Positions 33,048 to 43,322 of a stretch of DNA of 64,000 bases are shown one piece after another (position 1 is the stretch's first letter; every line of letters begins with the position of its first letter). The position numbers and the translations under genes are program-made. The DNA is from Blastobasis lacticolella (taxonomy: Eukaryota > Arthropoda > Insecta > Lepidoptera > Blastobasidae): NCBI GenBank assembly GCA_905147135.1, contig LR990040.1, positions 23,759,857 to 23,823,856 on the forward strand, given 5' to 3'. The notes beneath the pieces were generated by a model, which had not been told where the DNA came from, ran no database searches, and saw only the letters and a list, made by a program, of their open reading frames with translations.

Positions 33048-33392
33048 AGAGCGTCGGTGGCCGAGCGGTTGGAGTATGCGACTCTTAAGCTTGAGGTCCG
33101 GGGCTCGAATCCCGCTCCGGCCATGTACCAATGACTGTTTTCTGAGTTATGTACATTAGTTGAATAGTGAGGGAAAACATCGTGATAAAACGTGCGCATT
33201 CAGACGACTGGATGTGTAACCATGATCCAATCTGGTCTGGTTCCCCTGGTAGCAGGGTCATGGGGGTCAGATGGCAGTTGCTCCACTGTAATTGCCTGAC
33301 CTGCCAAATCCTGGATCATGGTCACGGCGGACCCCGGGCCCTCGTGCGCGAGAGTGCAACCGGGACATTAACGCCAAGATGTTTTTTTTTTA
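33048..33392 (+). mobile_element. SINE S2, full length
   Basis: Good reference copy. Head GCGTCGGTGGCCGAGCGGTT with B box GCTCGAATCCC, then linker, body, and tail AACGCCAAGATG, followed by a T run instead of the usual GAT repeat. Confidence 0.85.
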
Positions 33393-33490
33393 TATTGAGT
33401 ACGAGAAAAATTCCCCTTTGTACCGATAGTAGACGTTTAGGAAACCTACAAACGTAGGTCTACTTTATATGCGACTGACATTCATAAGCG

Positions 33491-33765
33491 TTAGTATAAA
33501 ACCTAAACTGAATAAACCTGACGACCTGAGTAGTTCAATGGTCAACATGGTCTGCCTCGCAAGAGCTCCCGGTTTCGATTCCCGGCCGGGCAAATTTGAA
33601 ATGATGAATTTTAATTTCTGTTACGGGTCTGGGTGTTCTATGTATAATAAGTATATATTTAAAAAAAAGTATTTATCAGTTACCTAGCACCCATAGCACA
33701 AGCTTTGCTTAGTTTGGGGCTAGATGGCGCTGTGTGAATTCGTCCACGAATATTTATTTATTTAT
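33491..33765 (+). mobile_element. SINE S1
   Basis: Has a 5' extension with GTATAAAACCTAAACTGAA, head GTTCAATGGTCAACATGG and GGTTTCGATTCCCGG, and a body ending in TATTTATTTATTTATTTT. Confidence 0.8.
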
Positions 33766-34290
33766 TTTAAGCCTGAATAAACGTGAAATGAATCAAGATA
33801 AGAACCATCACTATTAAACTGGCTTTCAAATAGAGAGAATCGCATCCAAATTGGTCCATCAATTCCGAAGCTATGATGCCACAGACAGATACCTATACAT
33901 AAAACAACAGATACACATGTCACACCGCAGATACACGATCCATATCTTTATTATAAACCAAGTTAATTTAATTCATCCAATAACATGACATGTGCGAATA
34001 ACTTGTCATATTAATTGATAATGATAATTATCGTTTAAAAAATCAGATACCTACATGCGATGTGATCCCGTGACAACTTTACATGGTAATTAGTAATTCT
34101 GTGACATATGATTGCTATACTGTATAAAAGTTCACCCAAAAATGGTCAAGTCATGCAATGAAGCGATTACACGCATAATTATTGCGGTCTTTCTTTTTAA
34201 TTAAGTTAAGCTCTTTACCGGTGGTAATGTCAAAGATTGAGTTTCTTGATCGAGAACGAAAGAATAATTTGTAAAAGTTATAATTTTTTT
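33766..34290. other. Low-repeat stretch with a TATA-like site
   Basis: GTATAAAAG near 34120 resembles the cuticle gene TATA boxes, but no short ATG exon with a GTAAG donor follows it. No gene called. Confidence 0.3.
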
Positions 34291-34294
34291 ATGT

Positions 34295-34500
34295 TATACG
34301 GCAGACAAGGCATGCGGGCTTGATGGAAAGTGGTCACCGCCTGTGGACATCAGCAACACCAATGCGTTGCCCGCCTCTAAGGAGACCTCTAAAATTACCT
34401 CTTGAACGATCCCATGACATAGTCCAAAGGAAACACTGTGGCTGGGAGTTCATTCCACATCCGAACCGTACGATACCTACTACGCGATTGCAGAATTTTC
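34295..34500 (-). mobile_element. Family W copy
   Basis: Minus strand. The T-rich start (A tail), then GGCAGACAAGGCATGCGGGC, GGAAAGTGGTCACCGCC, and the GGAAACACTGTGGCTGGGAG segment also found at 2250. Confidence 0.6.
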
Positions 34501-34984
34501 TGATAAGATACCTAGTTTTGATAGCCATAGATAAAATATGATGTGGTTAGTTAGCTTTCTTTGTATATGGGCGAAGTAAGAACGGAGCCATTTGGGGCCA
34601 AACCAATATGTCTGGGGAGTTAAATAAAAATAAATAAATAACTCATTTACTATAACTAGAAACGTCACAACACAATCAAAAAAAAAGAAAAAGACATATA
34701 CATCATCACATAAAATTACATACAAATTGTTGCCATATTAAAAATGTCGAGTTGGCATTGCTGTGCTGTGGCCCTCCCAGTTGATAAAGGGACCTTGCTC
34801 AGCATGAGCCGCGGTCATAGGAACATTACAGGAATCTGATCTCTTGTTGCATAAGTATATTATATATACGACGGTTCAATGGTCTGTCTAATCGTGAAAT
34901 CATCATTTAGTATGTAAAAGATGTTCGGGGTGCTAAGTTGAACGTTCATAACGTCAACCTTTCGAATTACTACCACTGTGTATA

Positions 34985-35135
34985 TCTCAATTCATACATC
35001 TTGGCGTTAATGTCCTGGTTGTGCTCTCGCGCACAAGGGCTCGGGGTCCGCTTCGACTATGATAAAGGATTTGGCACATCCGATAATTACAGTGTAGCGA
35101 CTGTCATCTGACCTCCCCGTGACCCTGCTACCAGT
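34985..35135 (-). mobile_element. SINE S2 3' half
   Basis: CATCTTGGCGTTAATGTCC start, through GGTCCGCTTCGAC to GTGACCCTGCTACCAG. Confidence 0.7.
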
Positions 35136-35499
35136 CATATAATGCATAGTAATTTTCTATGCCAATTTCAGCAATAAAAGTTTAGTGGCACTCTGCTACA
35201 GCTCCAAAAATAATAACATATCCATTACTGCCTGATTTCTTGACAACAAGAAGCTGAATATGTTTCGTTTGTGACTATATTATGCAAAATAGATCGGAAT
35301 ATGGGAGCAACGAACCGACGGTAGAGAAAATTGCGAAAAACCCATACATATTGTCAAAGAAACGTTACGAGCTATATCTGAGACTGGATGAGTATTTTTA
35401 CGTACTCGTCAAAATTAAACGCATTCCTAGTTTCCCACTACAGGTCGACAACCTACGGTTTTAGGCAACAATTTTGGACGCAGATCCATTGTATATAGC
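35136..35499. other. No recognised feature
   Basis: A 60-aa frame at 35282-35464 is Lys/Tyr-rich but shows no domain. It could be the tail of an older retroelement, given the RT debris that follows. Confidence 0.3.
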
Positions 35500-35668
35500 T
35501 TGTAAGAGGTCTCGCGAAAGGCCTAAGAAGCGATGGATTGACATCGCCGAGTCTGATGTGAGGGCCAATGGCTAACGACACGAGGATGCCCAAGACCGGG
35601 CGAAATGGAGAAAAATGAGTCGGAAAGCGGACCCTGGCAGAAGCTGGGACTAACCACTCGGATGATGA
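35500..35668 (+). mobile_element. Non-LTR RT C-terminal remnant (family E)
   Basis: Plus-strand codons give RPKKRWIDIAESDVRANG, a stop, then HEDAQDRAKWRKMSRKADPG and a GGATGATGATGA tail. The 38765 copy is the same family. Confidence 0.75.
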
Positions 35669-35689
35669 TGACCCCTTGTATTTAGCTAT

Positions 35690-35870
35690 ATCAGGTGCTA
35701 GTACTCTATCAAGCTTGAGGAGTCCGCCTGGGTGAGTATCACCGCCTTACTTGCCTATTTCTGCAGCCAAGCAACAATGCTTGCATTGTTCTCGCAGAAA
35801 CAGTTCTGCAACTTTTTATGCCTATAAGTTCGTGGGCTGTCTCTTTGTTTATCACTGCGTATAGCATTTA
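35690..35870 (+). repeat. Family P repeat
   Basis: Shares AGTCCGCCTGGGTGAGTA and CAAGCAACAATGCTTGCATTG with 43640 and 52990. Class unknown. Confidence 0.6.
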
Positions 35871-35941
35871 GGAAGGCACACGGTTGCACAATCCACCTGG
35901 TGGATAGCGGCCACCGTCGTCCAGGACATCAAGAATCTAAG

Positions 35942-36012
35942 GGGACGCCATGGTCAAGGCGGACCCCGGGTCTTCGGGAGAGCACAACCGCGATATTAAC
36001 GCCAAGATCATT
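35942..36012 (+). mobile_element. SINE S2 tail
   Basis: CATGGTCAAGGCGGACCCCG through TTAACGCCAAGATCATTATT. Confidence 0.65.
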
Positions 36013-36029
36013 ATTATTGTTTACACAAG

Positions 36030-36281
36030 CTACAAAGTAAACAACGGCCCATCTATTTTGTGATTATAACCTTAAAAGTTTTAATTTTAATTTGGTAAGT
36101 ATCGCCCACTTCTCAGGTACTTCAGCAACCTACTGACTTAAAAGTTAAATACTTGCTACAAAGTTAAAGGCCCCCCTATTTACATAACCTTTAAAGTTTT
36201 AAGTTTAATTTAGCAAGTATCGCCCTTCCACACTTCTCAACCATCAGCAACCTACTGACTTCAGTTAAACTTACTACGGAA
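36030..36281 (+). repeat. Tandem duplication, 126-bp unit, two copies
   Basis: Copies start CTACAAAG at 36030 and 36156. Both carry AAGTATCGCCC and CAGCAACCTACTGACTT. They differ by scattered substitutions and small indels, so the duplication is not recent. Confidence 0.7.
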
Positions 36282-36289
36282 GTATAAAA

Positions 36290-37066
36290 ATATTTTCAAA
36301 GTCATTCCCCCACATCAAAGACATCGTTGAGGCAAGGTGACACCGTCAACTTAAGTCTGGTAATTTGAAAACTTCGAAAGAGCGGTCGCCGGGCTGAGTG
36401 AAACGTGTTTGAATTCTCGTTAAAGACTTTGCGAGCACGTGTAGGCCCGACTCGAGCCCAGAGAACCAGCTGACATCATCTTTATGTCGGTCCTTATCCT
36501 TACAGCGTCCTACCACTTGTTAAAAATGTACCGGTACAAATATACCAAACTTTTTGGGTACAATACAACGAATAATTCCGATTGCACAATCATGTCACAA
36601 TTACATTGATTTAAATGACATAATGGCGTATAACAGTTGTATATTGTTCACGATGTGCAAAGTTAAAATCAATTTGCGTCTGACAACCTGTAATTATAAT
36701 ATTTTGCGATAAATAGCCTCGTAAATAAAGTACCATCCATATCAGTGCAAACGTGAAAGAGGGGCCAAGTTCGTTAAGAATAACACCCAGTGATTCGGCG
36801 AAGGCTTTCAAAGGATTTATAATTACCGTTGTAATCGTCTGATACAAGCTGGGAGGCCAACCCAAAATTATATTAAAGTACGTATTTATAGCTACAGATC
36901 TTTTTCACAAAAACTAGACCTAATAGTAACAGTAATTTATGAAATTCTGAATAGCCTGAATTGGTCGATAGAATTGAATACGAGACTTGCATCCATCTTT
37001 AGCCACATTGTCACTTACCACCAGGTGATAAGAGTTATGACAGAGGAAAAAACATACATAGGTAGG
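36290..37066. other. No recognised feature
   Basis: AT-rich. An 84-aa minus-strand frame at 36611-36865 shows no recognisable domain. Confidence 0.35.
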
Positions 37067-37068
37067 TA

Positions 37069-37319
37069 GAGCTCGTCTAATCTAAAATGACGCGCCCCAC
37101 TATCGCATTAACGCACACAAGCAAGTTTAAAATATGGACGCAATACATATACAAATGCCGTTGTAATTGGTCATTCAGTTGCCGGTGAAATTCAAACGTA
37201 GGAGCACGCGTCGTTCATTGGCGCCCACACAGATGAAGTGTCGTTATCAATATTTGCACTTACACATCGAAATCAACTAACAAAGTAGTGGGGCGCGTCA
37301 TTTTAGACTAGACGAGCTC
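37069..37319. mobile_element. MITE with TA flanks (mariner-like), 251 bp
   Basis: Terminal inverted repeats start GAGCTCGTCTAATCTAAAAT and match over about 32 bp with one mismatch. They are flanked by TA on both sides (37067-37068, 37320-37321). No transposase. Confidence 0.75.
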
Positions 37320-37321
37320 TA

Positions 37322-37395
37322 CTATCACGCCTCCGTTCCACAAATGGGGTAGAATGAGACTATGGACCGCCACTTTTCTCTGTCCTGACACAAGT
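37322..37395 (-). mobile_element. Non-LTR tail fragment
   Basis: Reverse complement of the block at 59430-59490 (GGTCCATAGTCTC, CACAGGCG). Confidence 0.5.
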
Positions 37396-37536
37396 TACTA
37401 GCCTCACACATATTCCCATTTATTATTATACATGTTATTTTATTCCCCCCACTCCGGACCCTGGATTTCTCTTAGAAAAAAAGTAGCTCGAAATTCGTGT
37501 ATCGTGTCACCTTAGTACTATAATAAAACACGATCG

Positions 37537-37854
37537 GTGCGTCTCTTTTCACCGAACTTGTCGGGCACTGCCGTGGGCCCAGATAATTCGATAAATGATA
37601 CTGACCTCCCGCAAGAAATGCCCCGCAAGGAAAAAAAAGAGAACCGGTTATTCGAAATGCCAAGCACCTCGTTATTTTGGCTTCGCACTACGCGTGAATC
37701 TGCTTTGACATATGGTCGCCGTTATATCCATTGTTGGGCATCAGCTGGTCGATTCGAGGTGAGGAGGACGCGAAATTCGGATGCAATTAAGCCGTACCTC
37801 AGTTGTTGGTCAGCATGCAAATGGTTTGGAAGTCGATGTCCGGTTGAGGCATAA
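37537..37854 (+). CDS. Unexplained open frame, 105 aa (doubtful)
   Basis: Reads MRLFSPNLSG to SRCPVEA. It is Arg/Ser/Trp-rich, with segments such as ALTYGRRYIHCWASAGRFEV that look protein-like. I do not recognise the family. There is no signal peptide, no TATA box and no nearby repeat that explains it. It may be a decayed gene fragment or chance. Confidence 0.2.
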   Translation: MRLFSPNLSGTAVGPDNSINDTDLPQEMPRKEKKENRLFEMPSTSLFWLRTTRESALTYGRRYIHCWASAGRFEVRRTRNSDAIKPYLSCWSACKWFGSRCPVEA

Positions 37855-38536
37855 ATGAGATCATTATATTACATACTGTTATAGATAGATAAGTCATTGT
37901 TCACATAAGAATAATTACATAAAAAATACAGAGAAACTAGTTGTGGGCAATGGTGGTCTTATCACTGCAAGCGATGGTAGCCTGCAAGCCTGGTAGAGCC
38001 AGGCAACCTTTGACTAAAGAACCGCTTAATGCACAGACAAGTCAACAAGTACTTAAACGAAACTTACACCTAATACAAAGTAGGAAAACTTCAACAACGT
38101 ATTTCTGTGGTGTCGTTGTACAGCCAAATCCACATGTACTTATAGTATAGAGGTTCTGTTACAGTGGTCATTCTGATAAAGTTACTATTCTGATGAACCT
38201 GATTTTATGAAACTTAATGCTCAGAAGTATATATGGGGCTATATATATTGAAACAAAAAACAAATAAGTATTTATTATAGGTCAAAGCGTAAACAAAGCA
38301 TATACTCAACCTTCCGTTTACATCGAGCTTTGCCGCCATAATGTCAATGTCAGTGGATCTAGGTGAGCGATACGACGCGGGCTGCGTATGCGCATACTCG
38401 TAGTACTGGGCATAGCTGGTGGTATGTACCAAGAGAGAGGTATACCAATGATCGTGGAGGTAATTACATTAAGTAGCAGTAGGAACTTAAAAGCCATACG
38501 ATAAATAAATAAATTACAAAACATCCCAATTATGAT
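37855..38536. other. No recognised feature
   Basis: AT-rich. No repeat family seen. Confidence 0.35.
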
Positions 38537-38639
38537 ATTAGATGGGACTTGGACGCGACGTACCTTTATGATTTGTTTCCCCGACGTTTCGGTAGGGTTA
38601 CAACTCATAAAGGTACGTCGCGTCCAAGTCCCGTCTAAT
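38537..38639. repeat. Compact hairpin element, 35-bp arms
   Basis: Arms 38537-38571 and 38605-38639 (starting ATTAGATGGGACTTGG) are reverse complements with one mismatch. The 33-bp centre contains CCGACGTTTCGGTAGGG. A TCCCAATTATG direct repeat lies on both sides (38524, 38684). Confidence 0.8.
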
Positions 38640-38764
38640 ATAATAATATGTGTAAAGAACGCGAGTTTAGTTTGAAACAAATATCCCAATTATGGTTGGC
38701 AACTTCCATCGTATCTTATCCGGTAATTAAGATTACTAAGAAATACTTATCATATTAATAGGAA

Positions 38765-38938
38765 AGAGGTCCCGCGGTAGACCCAAGAAGCGATGGATTG
38801 AGATCGTCGAGTCGGATGCGAGAGCCAACGGCTTACGACGCGTGGATACCCAAGACCGGGCAAAATGGAGGAGAATGAGTTCGAAACCGGACTCTTGTAG
38901 AAGCCGGGACTGACAGCACGGATGATGATGATGATACT
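38765..38938 (+). mobile_element. Non-LTR RT C-terminal remnant (family E)
   Basis: RGRPKKRWIEIVESDARANG, then DTQDRAKWRRMSSKPD, ending in GATGATGATGAT. Confidence 0.78.
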
Positions 38939-38939
38939 C

Positions 38940-39360
38940 ATCATGTTAACGACTCAACACGGCATCTGCGCCGAAAATATAAGTACTAAAATGAATTCCA
39001 TAACCCAAGAATAGATGTAGTACCTACGTATAATAGATGTCTTTCCAATGGCAAACCTGAATAAAACCTGTATTTACGTAATCAGTAACAAAGGTTTTCT
39101 ATATTGTCACGTGATAGGCGAAGCCAGTATGAAGAACAATGAATTAAGTGTTTAGTATTAATTATACCTGTTGCAAAGGGTGACTACGTAAGAGTATTAG
39201 GAAATCTTTCTAGTAGCCTAGACTATTGTTCTGATATTAAGTATTATGGTTGAAAAAGGACGCACGAGCCTTGCTATTACGATAATTTTACGGCGTAAAA
39301 TAAAAAAATTACGATAGTTTGAAATTATTATTGCTCCACCGACAAGAGACATATTCTATG
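38940..39360. other. No recognised feature
   Basis: AT-rich spacer. Confidence 0.4.
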
Positions 39361-39361
39361 C

Positions 39362-39550
39362 AAGTGGACCCGCGAGACTTCGTTCGCGTACGAACTTTAC
39401 CCCTACCTATCCTTTTTTTTCTTGCTTATTAACATTCCTCATGAACCACTTTATCTATTGTTGAAAACCGCATTAAGATTCGTTGCGTAGTTTAAAAGAT
39501 TAAAGCGTACATAGGGACTGACGGCAGGAAGCGACTTTGTTTTATACGAA
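39362..39550 (-). repeat. Family K repeat
   Basis: CAAGTGGACCCGCGAGACTT start, then CTTCGTTCGCGTACG, to GCGACTTTGTTTTATAC. Confidence 0.7.
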
Positions 39551-39864
39551 GTATGTATAGATTAATGAACCCAAATTAATGAACTGTATCAATATAAATC
39601 CACATTTAGTACCTAAAAGTGCATCGCAGATGCATCACACTTGCGAGGGGTCAGGTCGTAAGCCTCCGGTAATTAAATTCGTACTGTCCTTCAACTCGGA
39701 GTACATAAAATTGTTTTTTTGCAGAAACGTGCCAATTTCCGGTACCCAATTAAATGTTAAATAAGGACATTGATCGCAGACGCTACTGCGTGGAAAAGGC
39801 TAACTGAATCAATCAATCATCATCATTATCTTAGCTACTATCCGGGCTATGTCTATTAATAAAA

Positions 39865-40118
39865 ATAAAATAAAAAAATATTCGTGAACAAATTCACACA
39901 GCGCCATCTAGCCCCAAACTAAGCAAACATAGTACTATGGGTGCTAGATAACTGATATACTACTTAAATACTTTTTAAATACATACTTATTATACATAGA
40001 ACACCCAGACCCGTAACAATAACTAAAATTCATGATTTCAATTTCTGCCCGGCCGGGAATCGAACCCGGGACCTCTTGCGTGGCACACCGGATGTTGACC
40101 ATTGGACTACTCAGGTCG
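39865..40118 (-). mobile_element. SINE S1
   Basis: Minus strand. Tail TTCACACAGCGCCATCTAGC, then head GGCCGGGAATCGAACCCGGG with GACCATTGGACTACTCAGG. Confidence 0.82.
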
Positions 40119-40539
40119 TCTATGTTCCTTCCTTCACAGTCTCAAGCATCCTCACGTCGTAGGCCATTGGCGCTCGCGTCCGACTCGGTCGACGTTAATA
40201 TTTCGCATCCGTACTCCCACGGGATATCTTCAGGCAGGTCTAGACACTTGTTTCTCGGCTTACGCAACACGTATAAACAATGCTATATATGTATCAATAT
40301 AGCAATGATTGCAATTCTAAGGTTAATGTATTACAAGATCTAGATCACGACAGTTCGTTATAGTAAAGCATCTGAATGGTAAGCTGCATTCCGATTCACG
40401 GTCATTCATTAATATGGTAGGACCTTCGGTAGGACAGAGAAATTACCATAGAGTTACGAAAGTACACATAAGGATACATACATACCATAAACTTTCACGC
40501 CGTGTCCTATAGGGATAGGCAGGTACTATCGAGTGCCAC
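40119..40539. other. No recognised gene
   Basis: The 40140-40300 stretch is a longer open frame without a domain. Possibly repeat-derived. Confidence 0.3.
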
Positions 40540-40860
40540 AAGCTTCGATGCTGACACACTTCTGAACAGGCAGCTAAACAGCCAAGCGGGCCACCTAATG
40601 GAAAGTGGTCACCGCCGCCTATGGACATCAGCAACCACCATTTCGGTTTCCGTTACATCACTGGCTGGTCTAATGTAATTTTCAATAATTATAATTTACT
40701 GTTCTTACCTTAGGTTAAGGATGTAATGAGGATCCGAATAAAATACTGTCTATGTCTATGTCTATGTCTACCAGTGGCGCTACTAATGCCTCCAATATAC
40801 CTCTTGAACGATTCCATGTCATAATACAAAGGAAACACTGTGTCTGGAAAAACTAAAATC
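40540..40860 (-). mobile_element. Family W fragments
   Basis: GCCAAGCGGGCCACC, GGAAAGTGGTCACCGCC at 40600. A second piece at 40795-40850 carries CCTCTTGAACGATTCCATG. A (GTCTAT)n run at 40748-40770 lies between them. Confidence 0.55.
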
Positions 40861-41018
40861 TTAATCACAAAAGAACCCAATCACATCCTATCCAATCTAA
40901 TGAGTAAAGTAACGTTGCTACCTAATTTCGTCATGTTATTGTTACAGAATGAAACTACCGCATCACAACATGCCGTAATAACTGGTCAATTACGATCTTA
41001 GCTCTCTGACAAGTGGCT

Positions 41019-41024
41019 TATAAG
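41019..41024 (+). promoter_or_regulatory. TATA box of gene C
   Basis: TATAAG (in CTTATAAGTG) 54 bp before the ATG. Possible start site at TTCATAC (41047-41052), about 30 bp downstream. Confidence 0.55.
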
Positions 41025-41072
41025 TGACGTGACAAGAGAGGAAAATTCATACGAGGCGCACCACTTGACACG

Positions 41073-42233
41073 ATGTCACGACTTTTTGTATTGGTAAGTT
41101 TATTTTCTTTCCGTATTTCTGTTTTTTGGCAGTCGGTCCACCTGCTTGTAAATGGCCACCGTCGTCCAGGACAGGAACAACTTAAGGGTAGCGGAAGTGG
41201 ACTTATTTTAACTTGCCTGACGCATGTTGAGTAGTGCAGTGGTCAACAAGCCCTTCTGCTATGACGGTACTGGGTTAGATTCCCGGGCAGATGTTGATCC
41301 TGTATAAAACTGTACAAATGTCATTTGAAGATATTTCAGAAGAAATTGTGGGGATAGGATTCTATGGAGATTTTTTTTATTTTATGAAATTTGTTCTGTT
41401 TGTCTGTTTGCGCATCACGCAAAAACTACTGAACGAATTTTGATTTGGTTTTGATGTTTGGTAACTTGAAGTCCTTTTATATGTTTAAAATTTACTTATT
41501 ATAATTGCTAAACTTTTTGTTAAACAGTGTGTCAATGGTGTCTATCAATTTTCTAAGCTTTTGTTGAATTCTCCGAAAAGTTGAGAGAGTACAAACATAC
41601 AGCTACGAAGCCACATATTTTACATAGATTACCCAATTAATTTGACGACCTGAGTGGTTCAATGGTCAATATGCCGTCTGCCACGCAAGAGGTCCCAGGT
41701 TCGATTCCCGGCCGAGCAGAAATTTAAATGATGAATTTTAATTTCTGTTACGGGTCTGGGTGTTCTATATATAATAAGCATGTATTTAAAAGTATTTAAG
41801 AAGTATATCAGTTATCTAGCACCCATAGTACAAGCTTTGCTTAGTTTGGGGCTAGATGGCGCTGTGTGAATTTGTCCACGAATATTTATTTTATTTTTAT
41901 TTATTTAATGTCTTTCCCTATGAGATACAGGAGTGAATATGTATGTATAACCCAATATTTTTTTTTCAGATTTTCGCGCTAGCAGCGGCATCCGCCGCTC
42001 CAAGTCCTGGAATCCACATCCACACCTCCTCATACGCACATCCCGTGCAATACGTACAACCCTTTCCAGTAGTACAACCGGTGGTTCACTCACATTACAC
42101 ACCTGTAATACACACCTCGCCTCTAATACACACATCACATGTAATACACGCAGCACCTTTAGTACACACCGTACCGGTGCACCCAGTAGTGAAATACAAA
42201 GTGAAGAGTCACTACCATGTGTATGGAAAATAA
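41073..42233 (+). CDS. Gene C: small His-rich secreted cuticle-type protein (94 aa, two exons)
   Basis: Exon 1 is 41073-41093 (MSRLFVL), with a phase-0 GTAAGT donor. Exon 2 is 41970-42233, after a TTTTTTTTTCAG acceptor. The spliced N-terminus is a signal peptide (hydrophobic to ALAAASAA, Pro at 18). The mature chain is built of I/V-H-T/A-S/P units (VIHTSPLIHTSHVIHAAPLV) and ends in a basic YKVKSHYHVYGK tail. It has no Asp, Glu or Cys. It is likely secreted into cuticle; His-rich proteins may bind metal or be quinone cross-link targets (inference). The stop codon overlaps AATAAA. The frame and splice sites are clear; the named family is not. Confidence 0.86.
41221..41320 (+). mobile_element. 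tRNA-like SINE fragment
   Basis: AGTAGTGCAGTGGTCAAC, then TGGGTTAGATTCCCGGGCAG. A damaged tRNA-type head in another sequence context than S1. Confidence 0.45.
41641..41905 (+). mobile_element. SINE S1 next to gene C exon 2
   Basis: Full copy, with head GAGTGGTTCAATGGTCAATA and B box GGTTCGATTCC, ending in TTTATTTTTATTTATTT. Confidence 0.85.
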
Positions 42234-42234
42234 A
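42229..42234 (+). terminator. Poly(A) signal overlapping the gene C stop codon
   Basis: AATAAA contains the TAA stop (42231-42233). A GT/T-rich stretch follows at 42238-42265. No other AATAAA is close downstream. Confidence 0.6.
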
Positions 42235-42298
42235 TATGTTTTTTAGTTTGTGCTTGTTTTATTTCGTGACGGAATCTTTATTTGAGTTCAAGTATTCC

Positions 42299-42368
42299 AT
42301 TTCAAAATGGTCAAATCTTGGATCATGGTCAAGGCGGACCCCGGGCCCTTGTGATTAATGCCAAGATT
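42299..42368 (+). mobile_element. SINE S2 tail
   Basis: TGGATCATGGTCAAGGCGGA then CCCGGGCCC, TTAATGCCAAGAT. Confidence 0.65.
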
Positions 42369-42624
42369 ATCAGTAAGTTTAAGAAGAATAGATTTAATCG
42401 ACGGCTATTCCTAATGTTATAATTGGTTGGGCAGCGTCTATACAAGCAATATTTATGGCATTTAATTTTTTCATCACCTGAAACGAATACAGCTAAACAA
42501 ACCCTAACTTATGAGTATAAAAAGTCTACCTTTCCGACATTTAGTCACCTTTGACGAGACCCCTTAATAGGGTGATAAGGTGACTTTGACGGTCAACACG
42601 TGACCGTGTAGTGTCATCTATATC

Positions 42625-42825
42625 ACTACATAGTATAAAACAAAGTCGCTTTCTCTGTCCCTATGTCCCTTTGTATGCTTAAATCTTTGAAACTACGAAA
42701 CGGATTTTGATGCGGTTTTCAACAATACATAGAGCGATTCACGAGGAAGGTTTATAAGCAAGAAAAAAGGGTAAGTAGGGGTAAAGCAGGTGTCCGCGAA
42801 CGAAGTCGCGCCGGGTCCACTAGTA
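42625..42825 (+). repeat. Family K repeat, copy 1 of a direct pair
   Basis: TATAAAACAAAGTCGCTTTC to GTCGCGCCGGGTCCACTAGT. Very similar to the copy at 43125. Confidence 0.75.
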
Positions 42826-43124
42826 TAGTATAAAGCAAAGTCGCATCCCGCGACTGTGTCAACTATTAATATCATAAAGAGAAAATATTTCTACTTTTGT
42901 TTGTGATAAATAAGCTCAAAAACTACTCGAACAATTTTAAATATTTATTCACTAATAGAATGTTACATTATCAGACATTATCATATACACTAGGTTACAT
43001 TATCACTAAGTAACATAGGCTACTTTTTATCCCGGGAAAATAATACCTTCCCACGAGAAAGTTAATTGTTTACAGAGCAGCTCGCGGGTGGAAGCCGCTG
43101 AGAACCGGCCAGTGTACTATCACT
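42826..43124. repeat. Older dispersed repeat between two K copies
   Basis: Starts with a truncated K end (TATAAAGCAAAGTCGC), then a different family with AACTACTCGAACAATTTT and a CTTTTTATCCCGGG segment. Confidence 0.5.
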
Positions 43125-43322
43125 ACATAGTATAAAACAAAGTCGCTTTCTCTGTCCCTATGTCCCTTTGTATGCTTAAATCTTTGAAACTACGCAACGC
43201 ATTTTGATGCGGGTTTCAACAGCAGATAGAGTGATTCAAGAGGAAGGTTTATAAGCAAGTAGAAAGAGGGTAGGTAGGAGTAAAGTAGGTGTACGCGAAC
43301 GAAGTCGCGCCGGGTCCACTAG
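43125..43322 (+). repeat. Family K repeat, copy 2 of a direct pair
   Basis: Shares the upstream TATCACTACATAG context with copy 1. Ends GCCGGGTCCACTAGT. Confidence 0.75.

Larger units (their letters stand above)
41094..41969 (+). other. Intron of gene C
   Basis: 876 bp, GT-AG, phase 0. Contains tRNA-like debris (41221-41320) and an S1 SINE ending about 65 bp before the acceptor. Confidence 0.8.

Noticed and set aside
34119..34200. Fifth cuticle promoter and exon at GTATAAAAG (34120)
   Set aside because: The ATG lies only about 20 bp past the TATA box, before the expected start site, and no GTAAG donor follows.
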